Origin: Klebsiella pneumoniae
GTDB lineage: Bacteria > Verrucomicrobiota > Verrucomicrobiia > Limisphaerales > SXTU01
Length of the DNA stretch: 61,432 bases
Direction of reading: 5' to 3'
NCBI GenBank assembly: GCA_943330855.2
Contig: CALQJI020000025.1
Span: 1-61,432 of the forward strand
Shown here: piece after piece, positions 54,800 through 61,432 of the stretch
Layout of the letters: the number at the start of each line of letters is the position of its first letter
How positions within the stretch are numbered: the first letter of the stretch is position 1
The notes under the pieces: model-generated
Seen by the model: the letters and a program-made list of their open reading frames with translations, nothing else
Databases searched by the model: none
What the model was told of the DNA's origin: nothing
Made by a program: the position numbers and the translations under genes

Positions 54800-56680
54800 T
54801 CAGGCGCCGCCGAGGAATGGCTGGTATTCCGGCACGACCTCCTGGATGAGCCGTTTCATCTGGTCCGGCTCGATGAGGTGCATCTCGCGCTCGAGCTTGG
54901 CGAACTGCGCGGCTACTTGCTCCAGCCGCACGGGCGTGCAAACGAAGCGCATGATCTTCGCGTGGTTGGTGGCCTTGAAATTCTCGCCGTTATGGCTGAG
55001 CTCCTCGAAGAGCTTCTCGCCAGGGCGCAGGCCGGTGAACTCGATCTCGATATCCTCGTCAGGCCGCAGCCCGTGCAGCTCAATGAGCTGCCGCGCGAGG
55101 TCCACGATTTTGATCGGCTTACCCATATCGAGGACGAAAATTTCCCCGCCCTCAGCCTGACTCGCGCTTTGGAGCACGAGGCCGACCGCCTCTGGGATGG
55201 TCATGAAATAACGAGTCACTTCGGGGTGAGTCACCTTCACCGGGCCACCCGCCTCGATCTGGCGATTGAAAGTCGGAATCACGCTGCCGGAGGAGCCGAG
55301 CACGTTGCCGAAGCGCACGGCCACGAAACGTGTGCCATCGGGCTTCTGCGCGTGCAACGCCTGGAGGAAAATTTCCGCCATCCGTTTACTCGCGCCCATC
55401 ACGCTTGTGGGATTGATGGCCTTGTCCGTGGAGATGAGCAGGAACTGGGCGGTGCCGAACTCCTGCGCCAGCTCGGCGATGAACTTGGTGCCGAGAGTGT
55501 TGTTCTTCACCGCCTCCGCCGGCTGGTGCTCCATCATGGGCACGTGCTTGTGTGCAGCAGCGTGGAAAATGGCATGCGGGGGGAACCGGGTGAAGACCGC
55601 GCGCATCCGAGTTGCATCGAGAATGTCGGCAACAATCGGGACGATGATGCCACCGTGCCCGGCAGCCACGAGTTCCTGCTCGATTTGAAAAAGCTGCACC
55701 TCGCAGCGCTCGACCAAAAGCAGGCGTTGGGGATTGAACGCGGCAATCTGGCGGCACAATTCACTACCGATGCTACCGCCCGCGCCCGTCACCATCACCA
55801 CGCGATGGTTGAGCAACTGGCGGATGTTATCGGTCTGCAACTTTACGGGGTCACGGCCCAACAGGTCTTCGATCCGCACCTCGCGCAACTGACTCACCTT
55901 CACCCGGCCCGTGGCCAACTCCTCCATCGAGGGCACGATCTCACACTTGATCCGCGCCTGCTGGGCCAGGGCGAGCACCTCGCGGATACGCCGAGCCGAG
56001 GGTGAGGGCAGGGCAATGATTAGTTCGTCCAGTTGCCATTCGATATTTTTCTCGGTAATTAATTCCGGTCTACCAACCACGAGGATGTCATGCACTCGCG
56101 AGTTCCACTTGGACTTGTCGTCGTCGAAGAACACCACGGGGCTCAAGCCCAGTCCGCGGCGCATCAGCAACTCCTTCGCGAGGTTCGCCCCCACGAAACC
56201 CGCGCCCACGATGGCAACGCGTTTCATGCGCTCATCACCCCGCCGCTCCGGGTGCGCCACCTTCTCGCGGTAAAGCCGAAAGAACAGGCGAATGCCTGCC
56301 AGCCCTACGAACGAAAGAATGAAATCCACCGCAATCACCCCGCGCGGCGGCGACCACGCGCTGAAGGTATCGAGCGATCTTACAACCAGCAAGACGACCG
56401 CTCCGACAGCCACCGCCACGAATAGGAGGAACAGGTCCCGGACGCCAAAGTAGCTCAACAAGCCGGCGAACTGCCTCGAAGCGCACAGCAGCACCAGCTT
56501 TACCGGCACGATCCACGCGATCGACAGCCACATTGTCGACAGAAATTCGCCCGGCACGGCAAAATCAAACCGCAACTGCCACGCAACCCAGAGCGAGGCC
56601 AGCAACCCGATGCTGTAGAGCAGCACCAAGAACAGGAAACGCAACTGCGCCCGGTATCGCGGTAGAAAGTTATTCCACAT
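54800..56680 (-). CDS. Membrane-bound nucleotide-sugar 4,6-dehydratase (CapD/FlaA1-like)
   Basis: The 626-aa protein has four N-terminal membrane helices (LRFLFLVLLYSIGLLASLWV ...), a CoA-binding-like Rossmann domain (VAIVGAGFVGANLA) and a C-terminal SDR with VMVTGAGGSIGSELCRQIA, STDKAINPTSVMGASKR and FGNVLGSSGSVIPTF. It makes 4-keto-6-deoxy sugar nucleotides (UDP-GlcNAc type) for glycan assembly. The ATG at 56680 (MWNNFLPRYRAQL) is preferred to an upstream TTG. Confidence 0.9.
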   Translation of the reverse strand: MWNNFLPRYRAQLRFLFLVLLYSIGLLASLWVAWQLRFDFAVPGEFLSTMWLSIAWIVPVKLVLLCASRQFAGLLSYFGVRDLFLLFVAVAVGAVVLLVVRSLDTFSAWSPPRGVIAVDFILSFVGLAGIRLFFRLYREKVAHPERRGDERMKRVAIVGAGFVGANLAKELLMRRGLGLSPVVFFDDDKSKWNSRVHDILVVGRPELITEKNIEWQLDELIIALPSPSARRIREVLALAQQARIKCEIVPSMEELATGRVKVSQLREVRIEDLLGRDPVKLQTDNIRQLLNHRVVMVTGAGGSIGSELCRQIAAFNPQRLLLVERCEVQLFQIEQELVAAGHGGIIVPIVADILDATRMRAVFTRFPPHAIFHAAAHKHVPMMEHQPAEAVKNNTLGTKFIAELAQEFGTAQFLLISTDKAINPTSVMGASKRMAEIFLQALHAQKPDGTRFVAVRFGNVLGSSGSVIPTFNRQIEAGGPVKVTHPEVTRYFMTIPEAVGLVLQSASQAEGGEIFVLDMGKPIKIVDLARQLIELHGLRPDEDIEIEFTGLRPGEKLFEELSHNGENFKATNHAKIMRFVCTPVRLEQVAAQFAKLEREMHLIEPDQMKRLIQEVVPEYQPFLGGA

Positions 56681-56728
56681 ATCCAACGCCTTCAGTCCTT
56701 CGCGCGCACTCAATCACACCCAAGGACT

Positions 56729-57766
56729 TCATCTCGTTTGCACCCGGCGGAACACAGTCTCCGACCAGCCAAAAAAGCTGAACCACAGCATGACAACAAC
56801 CGCAGCCAGCCACGGCCGAAACTGATCTCCCACATTGACATACAGAACCATCAATCCCAAGACGCAAATTTGCAGCACCCACTCCCAGCCAGTCACCAAC
56901 ACGTGGCTCCTGCCCGCCCGGATAAGCAGTTGATAAAAATGTTCACGGTGAGCGGCAAGGCAGCGCTCGCGCCTCAGTATGCGCCGGATGAGCGTGATGC
57001 CGGTATCGAGAACGAAATTTGCGTGCAACAATGCTAGGGGGATCAAAAGCCACCAACCGTGATCATGCGACAGCCAGATCGCCAACCCCGCCAACACGAA
57101 ACCCAAAGCCGCGCTACCCACATCGCCCATGAACATGCGCGCTCGTGGAAAGTTATGCGGCAGGAAACCGGCCCCGGCCCCGGCTACGACCTCAGCCAAT
57201 AGGACCTGCGGCGCGAGCCAGTCGCCCCCCGCAATTCCTCCGATCAGTGCCGTGCCAACGCCGGTTAGTGCAGCTTGTCCGGCCGCAATCCCGTTGATTC
57301 CATCCATGAAGTTGAACGCATTCGCATAACCCACCAACCATAAGAACAACACGAACCAACCCAACCCTGTGGGGAGCGCTAGGCCGACATTGAAAGACCA
57401 AGACACGCTCACCACCGGGCCACCCAGTGCCGTGATCAGCACTCCCGCTGCGAGCGCGTGGCAAACAAAGCGCAGCCAAGAAGGTTGCGGCTTCAGGTCG
57501 TCGCACAAAGAAATCACCGCCACAATCAGTGTGCCAGCCAACAGTCCGAAGAGCGGCCGAGACGGAGAGATGGTGCCGGCGGCCAACAAACCCGCAGCCG
57601 CCCCTAACAGGACGAGCATTATACCCAGACCGCCGCCCCGAGCAATAGGCTGGGCATGACTCGATCTGGCGTTAGGCTGGTCAATGGCGTTCCATTTCAC
57701 CAGCAACCGCCTCACGGGAAAGCCAACCAGCCAAGATCCAACCGCCGTTGCCGCTACTAGGATCAT
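56729..57766 (-). CDS. WecA-like polyprenyl-phosphate sugar-1-phosphate transferase
   Basis: The 345-aa multi-pass membrane protein of the MraY/WecA superfamily has NARSSHAQPIARGGGLGIML, SLCDDLKP (DD motif), ANAFNFMDGINGIAAGQAAL, and ARMFMGDVGSAALGFVLAGL, the catalytic loops. It starts glycan synthesis by loading a sugar-1-phosphate on undecaprenyl phosphate. The ATG at 57766 overlaps the upstream stop by 4 nt (ATGA), preferred to a GTG at 57784. Confidence 0.92.
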   Translation of the reverse strand: MILVAATAVGSWLVGFPVRRLLVKWNAIDQPNARSSHAQPIARGGGLGIMLVLLGAAAGLLAAGTISPSRPLFGLLAGTLIVAVISLCDDLKPQPSWLRFVCHALAAGVLITALGGPVVSVSWSFNVGLALPTGLGWFVLFLWLVGYANAFNFMDGINGIAAGQAALTGVGTALIGGIAGGDWLAPQVLLAEVVAGAGAGFLPHNFPRARMFMGDVGSAALGFVLAGLAIWLSHDHGWWLLIPLALLHANFVLDTGITLIRRILRRERCLAAHREHFYQLLIRAGRSHVLVTGWEWVLQICVLGLMVLYVNVGDQFRPWLAAVVVMLWFSFFGWSETVFRRVQTR

Positions 57767-59064
57767 AGTTGGCCATTTCCGCACCGTGAAACCGAGTCAA
57801 AGACCTCGATGTATTTTTTAGTGGCCACAGGGCGATCATAATGCGCGTCGAACGCTCGCCGGGCGTTGCGCCCGAAGGTCTCGCGCAGTTCGGACCGTGC
57901 GGTGGCCTCCTCCAGCGCGCGCACCAGCCCAGTCACGTCGCCCTGTTCCACTACCCAGCCTAGCTGATGCTGGCGAACAAGCGTTGGCACTTCGCCCTCC
58001 ACTGCGCCAATGTAGAGGACCGGCTTGCCTGCAGCCATGATGCCATAAATCTTGCTCGGCACGATCAACCCCTCGAAACCCCGCGCCAGTGTGACGAGGC
58101 AAACATCCGCCTGATTGAGACTTTCGTTTAGCTCCTCCATCGGCACGTAATCTTGAAAGACGCAATTGCCGATGCCAAGCCGCTGAACATCGGCCTCCAG
58201 TTGGGGGCGGCGCTTGCCCCGGCCGACGAACTGGAATCGCAGGTCCGCCCGGGCTTTGAGTTGGGTCATTCCTGCCAGGAGTGTTTCGAACTCATGGCCC
58301 GCGCCTAGGTTCCCTGAGTATTGGAAGCAGACCGGGGCGCCGACTACGGCTGGCCTAGGCAGTGGGAAGATCAGATGTCCGTCATGCCAGTTGTCAATGG
58401 GCAGGACTTGCTCGGGTTTGACGTCAGGATGCGCCGCCAGCAACCGGCGCTTCATGCAATCGCCCAACGCAATGATCACTGCTGCCCGCGCCATCCAAGA
58501 ACCGAAAAGCCAGCCAGCGAGCCGAGCGCTGGGCGAGCCAGCGCGAAGCAGGCCCGAGGCGATCGCTATTTCAGGATACAAATCGTGGGCGACGAAGATG
58601 AAGGGTATCCCCCGCAAACGCAGCTGCAGCCAGGCGAGGAAGACGGAGAATGGGGGCGAAGAGGTGATGACGAGACAATCCGGACGGGATATTCTCAACA
58701 GTTTCCAACCGGAAAAGAGGATGAAGCTCAAGTAGTTCGCCAACCGCCCGAGGGTTGTGTGCCGGTTGAGTTGCGTTCCGCTCACGCGGTGGATATCGAC
58801 GCCAGCGTGCCGTTCGGAACTGGGATAGGTCTCGGCCAAATTATAACCTTTGGCGCTGGTGATCACCGTCACCTGACGTCCGGCAGCGGCAGCATCCACC
58901 GCCACTGCCGTGATCATCTGCGAGGTCGCGGTGTTATCCGGCCAGAACACCTGGCAGTGGATGAGGATTTTTTGCTGGGACAAGGGGACGGGGAGGTTCA
59001 CCTGCCGAGGCAGGCTGGAGAGAATGGCTGGCACGGCCGGGGCCGGCAGACACAGCCAGCTCAT
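57763..59064 (-). CDS. Glycosyltransferase family 4 (WbuB-like)
   Basis: The 433-aa protein shows ILIHCQVFWPDNTATSQMIT near residue 32, then VAHDLYPEIAIASG, VCFQYSGNLGAGHEFETLL and FEGLIVPSKIYGIMAAGKPVLY (in part: IVPSKIYGIMAAGKPVL), typical of WbuB/WcaI-like GT4 enzymes. The start is the ATG at 59064, overlapping the polymerase stop by one base (TGATG). It probably adds an early sugar of the repeat unit. Confidence 0.9.
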   Translation of the reverse strand: MSWLCLPAPAVPAILSSLPRQVNLPVPLSQQKILIHCQVFWPDNTATSQMITAVAVDAAAAGRQVTVITSAKGYNLAETYPSSERHAGVDIHRVSGTQLNRHTTLGRLANYLSFILFSGWKLLRISRPDCLVITSSPPFSVFLAWLQLRLRGIPFIFVAHDLYPEIAIASGLLRAGSPSARLAGWLFGSWMARAAVIIALGDCMKRRLLAAHPDVKPEQVLPIDNWHDGHLIFPLPRPAVVGAPVCFQYSGNLGAGHEFETLLAGMTQLKARADLRFQFVGRGKRRPQLEADVQRLGIGNCVFQDYVPMEELNESLNQADVCLVTLARGFEGLIVPSKIYGIMAAGKPVLYIGAVEGEVPTLVRQHQLGWVVEQGDVTGLVRALEEATARSELRETFGRNARRAFDAHYDRPVATKKYIEVFDSVSRCGNGQL

Positions 59065-60575
59065 CAAGCGCGTTCGCTTTGGGGAGGCTCGGCAGGAGCG
59101 CGCCACGAGCTCGCAAAATATCGCAATAACAGTGAAAGCAGAATGAAACCCGTAAGGGCGAAGTAGAAAAACATGGTCGTGGCCGAGCCAAGCCCGTTCA
59201 TGAAAAACGCCATGACGACGATATAGGTTGCTTTCCCGCCGTCGCTCTGCGGCCCGTTGAAAATGGTGGCAGCGGCGCTCAAAAAGGTCCCTATGACGAA
59301 CATGATCACCACCACGCCTCCGACACCGAAGTTGGCATAGGCCTCCGTTAGGAAGCCAATGCCCATCCGAACGCTGTCTCGTTGAGATTCGATCATGAGG
59401 CCATAGTCCAGTGCAAACATGATGTTGGCCTCCGTCGAGCTCGGCTTGTCTCGCCACAACACACGGGGAATCCAGCCATAGAGCATATACTCGTAGCTAA
59501 CGCCACCGTAATGCGCCACTTCTCCCGGGGTGAGCTCCAAGACATGCGAAAAGATGTGAATCATGTCGAACCGATGGACCGTTCGCACGACCGCATCGTT
59601 TATGCCCTGGGCGGTGTTCAAGGTTACAGCCACCTCCGAGACCTTGTGCGACCAGATTGCCATTTGTTCAGGGACAGTGGGGGCCTTGTCCGCCATCCAC
59701 ACTTCGCGCCGATACTCCTGTTTGGCCGCGTTCATCACCACGACTGCCACCCCACCAGCCACCAGCCAGGCTACTGGGATCCGTTGACTAGCAGTCCATC
59801 TGGCTGCCAGGAGCACAAGCAAAGGAATGAATCCCGCCTCCAGCATTCCAGTTGTCGTGCCAACCAAAGCCGCCGCGCCCGTTACGCCATATAGGAGCAT
59901 CTTCGAGTAGCGGCGTGATTCTGTCCCCGGTCGAAAGACACGAAACGTCAGCAGGGCGATGCCCACCCCCATGACGAATACGATTAACGAAAATACTGCG
60001 CCGGCGATCCCCATAACGAGGTGATTACCAGTAATCCGGTCCAGCACTTGCAGTCCGGCGCCGACACCGAATGACACCAAAAGGAACTGGGGAAATCGCC
60101 GAGGTTCCATGGGAAGGTCGGCCCGGGGCAACCAACCGGCCATAGGCGAGCGCGGGAACAGGTAGTAGCCTACGATCATCGCCGCGATGCCCAGCAGGCT
60201 GAACTGTTGCGCTCGTTGCGTCACGGCCCAATTGAGCATGGTGTAAGAGTTGAAAGCGCGGATGGAGTTCTCATGCAGAAAAACAGGGACTGCGAACGCA
60301 ATCGCAAAGGCCACGCAGAGTAGTTCGAACATGGGCGCTCTACGGCGAGCCCCCGCCTGCCAAACCGCAATGGGAAGGAGACACACGGCCAGCACGGACA
60401 TTCCCAGCAAATACGCTTCCATTGGCACCGGCTCCGCCTGCCAGTATTCAAACAGGACCGCGCTGACCGCGAGAGTCCCGATATAGCCAGCAGGAGCTAG
60501 CAATGAACGGAACGACGCCACTGCGGGCGGTGAATTTGTGGCGGGTTGAACTTGGGTGGTTGAAAAAGTCGTCAT
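59064..60575 (-). CDS. O-antigen/exopolysaccharide polymerase-like membrane protein (Wzy-like)
   Basis: The 503-aa hydrophobic protein has about ten membrane segments (for example GYIGTLAVSAVLFEYW, AYLLGMSVLAVCLLPIAVW, FSLIVFVMGVGIALLTFRVF, VAWLVAGGVAVVVMNAA) and a large polar loop between about residues 290 and 400 (PGEVAHYGGVSYEYMLYGWI). This layout is typical of Wzy polymerases, whose sequences are poorly conserved. The assignment relies on topology and on position first in the glycosyltransferase operon. Confidence 0.75.
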   Translation of the reverse strand: MTTFSTTQVQPATNSPPAVASFRSLLAPAGYIGTLAVSAVLFEYWQAEPVPMEAYLLGMSVLAVCLLPIAVWQAGARRRAPMFELLCVAFAIAFAVPVFLHENSIRAFNSYTMLNWAVTQRAQQFSLLGIAAMIVGYYLFPRSPMAGWLPRADLPMEPRRFPQFLLVSFGVGAGLQVLDRITGNHLVMGIAGAVFSLIVFVMGVGIALLTFRVFRPGTESRRYSKMLLYGVTGAAALVGTTTGMLEAGFIPLLVLLAARWTASQRIPVAWLVAGGVAVVVMNAAKQEYRREVWMADKAPTVPEQMAIWSHKVSEVAVTLNTAQGINDAVVRTVHRFDMIHIFSHVLELTPGEVAHYGGVSYEYMLYGWIPRVLWRDKPSSTEANIMFALDYGLMIESQRDSVRMGIGFLTEAYANFGVGGVVVIMFVIGTFLSAAATIFNGPQSDGGKATYIVVMAFFMNGLGSATTMFFYFALTGFILLSLLLRYFASSWRAPAEPPQSERA

Positions 60576-60653
60576 AGTGTTGTCATTTGACTCGACCTCT
60601 CTCTTAGGCCCTGTTCCGAATGATGGTCCATTAAAGCGCCTGTCGTTAGGACG

Positions 60654-61432
60654 TCAACGGATGTCGCCTTTGTCACTCACCGAGGCGGCTGGCCTTTTGG
60701 CCATGCCTTCAAAGATGGGACTAACAAGCGGTTGCAACACCATGGCCCCAGCGACAGAAAGGTGGTGATAGTCATAATAAAGGGCTTGCCCATCGTTTGC
60801 TACGCGGCAGTTTTTTTTGGAGGTTAAAAACAGAGCGGTTGGGTCGAGGACCGTGACATCAAGGGCGGCGACTTCCTCAAAAATCGAATTTTGGAGGCGG
60901 CGTGTCCGATCATGATCGGCCAAAGATAATCCGAGTTCGTCAGGATTGTGACCATTCAAAACGGCAAAGGCCAACGCTTTGGGCACGTTCCAAGGATGCT
61001 GAGGAACTTGTCTCATGATCCAGATTCTTGAACCCGAGTGTTTCAGTGCACTTACCGTGTCAAGCAAACCACGACGAAGTCGAGTGACCTCAGCGTCAGT
61101 CACGTAGCCACCCCACATCGCCACGAGGACTACATCACTTACACCCTTGTTGCGGATGAACTCCACGACTGCGTGGTTGAATGGAATGCCATCCTTTTTG
61201 AGGGATGATGGAACCTGGCTTTCGTAGCCGACCAATGGAAGGTTCGAGGAGTGAACCGCCGCAACACCGCGAACCGAGTGTGCCCAACGGTGTCCATGAC
61301 ATGCGCTGAAAATAGCGACGAGAACGACGCGTGCCGAGCGTATAACGCCGGTCCGCAGGCCGATTCTACGCGGGTCGCCGCAAGCCTCCCGACCGCTAAA
61401 AGCCCCGCCAGGAGGCGTATAACTCCAGCAAA
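60654..61432 (-). CDS. SGNH-domain protein, C-terminal part (partial at window edge)
   Basis: The frame is open from its stop at 60654 to the window end, so the start lies outside. The visible 259 codons end with an SGNH hydrolase-like region: SVRGVAAVHSSNLPLVGYES, then ARIWIM-like SRIWIMRQVPQHPWN, and YYDYHHLSVAGAMVLQPLV, the DxxH block. Proteins of this type often carry an N-terminal acyltransferase-3 membrane domain and O-acetylate glycans. I cannot see a Gly-Asp-Ser block in the visible part. A TTG at 61235 could be an internal start, but similarity continues upstream of it. Confidence 0.65.
   Translation of the reverse strand, partial: CWSYTPPGGAFSGREACGDPRRIGLRTGVIRSARVVLVAIFSACHGHRWAHSVRGVAAVHSSNLPLVGYESQVPSSLKKDGIPFNHAVVEFIRNKGVSDVVLVAMWGGYVTDAEVTRLRRGLLDTVSALKHSGSRIWIMRQVPQHPWNVPKALAFAVLNGHNPDELGLSLADHDRTRRLQNSIFEEVAALDVTVLDPTALFLTSKKNCRVANDGQALYYDYHHLSVAGAMVLQPLVSPIFEGMAKRPAASVSDKGDIR

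Noticed and set aside
59065..59457. Extended N terminus of the WbuB-like GT4
   Set aside because: It overlaps the polymerase gene out of frame; TGATG coupling supports the ATG at 59064.

Overview
The window reads as a piece of a GC-rich, Gram-negative chromosome from the Planctomycetes-Verrucomicrobia-Chlamydiae superphylum, most likely a Verrucomicrobiota soil or freshwater lineage. The evidence is the combination of planctomycete-type cytochrome proteins (DUF1549/DUF1553), Tat-exported DUF1501 and DUF1552 proteins, a DUF1080 protein and a sulfatase, together with lipid A/LPS genes (lpxK, an lpxL-type acyltransferase, waaF). Many genes lack a clear Shine-Dalgarno sequence, and many neighbours overlap by 4 nt (ATGA or GTGA).

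Layout. 1-2.8 kb: glycan genes (FkbM-like protein, GT8-like transferase, FkbM methyltransferase). 3-7.5 kb, minus strand: M19 dipeptidase, NAD-dependent epimerase, DUF58 protein, exported DUF1080 protein. 7.7-12.8 kb, plus strand: PSCyt1/DUF1549/DUF1553 protein, sulfatase, ybaB, recR. 12.9-13.7 kb: PIN toxin/antitoxin pair and the tail of a lost SDR gene. 13.7-18.7 kb: a three-gene minus-strand operon DUF1501 - DUF1549/1553 - DUF1501. 18.8-22.8 kb: GDPD, alpha/beta hydrolase, exported glutathione peroxidase, a tandem nucleoside diphosphate kinase and a zinc ribbon. 22.9-29.8 kb: DsbD, lpxK, an HNH pair, acyltransferase, waaF. 29.8-40.5 kb: DAHP synthase, HAD protein, an exported LamG-like protein, RadC, a Tat-exported unknown, ribokinase, FAD oxidoreductase, DUF1552 protein.

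40.7-48.1 kb is the most interesting part: a lasso-peptide gene cluster in two converging arms. The rightward arm is an HprK-like kinase, a PqqD-like leader-binding protein (B1), a transglutaminase-like leader peptidase (B2) and a small, otherwise unannotated 46-aa precursor ORF (42617-42757) followed by a strong intrinsic terminator. The leftward arm is an ABC exporter (D), a nucleotidyltransferase and an asparagine-synthetase-like cyclase (C) whose glutaminase Cys is replaced by Ser. The kinase and a precursor ending in Thr point to a tailored, possibly C-terminally phosphorylated, lasso peptide.

48.1-61.4 kb is a minus-strand exopolysaccharide/O-antigen-type operon: SGNH protein (cut by the window edge), Wzy-like polymerase, GT4, WecA-like initiating transferase, CapD-like dehydratase, AsnB, two GT4 enzymes, carbamoyltransferase, SxtJ-like and DUF5989 proteins, ending at a clear intrinsic terminator.

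A second theme is short repeats. Heptamer words (ATCGGCA, GATAGAG, ACTAATC), hexamer words and long inverted repeats sit between genes, at stop codons and, in three places, inside coding sequence in frame. I recognised no tRNA, rRNA, CRISPR array or complete insertion sequence.
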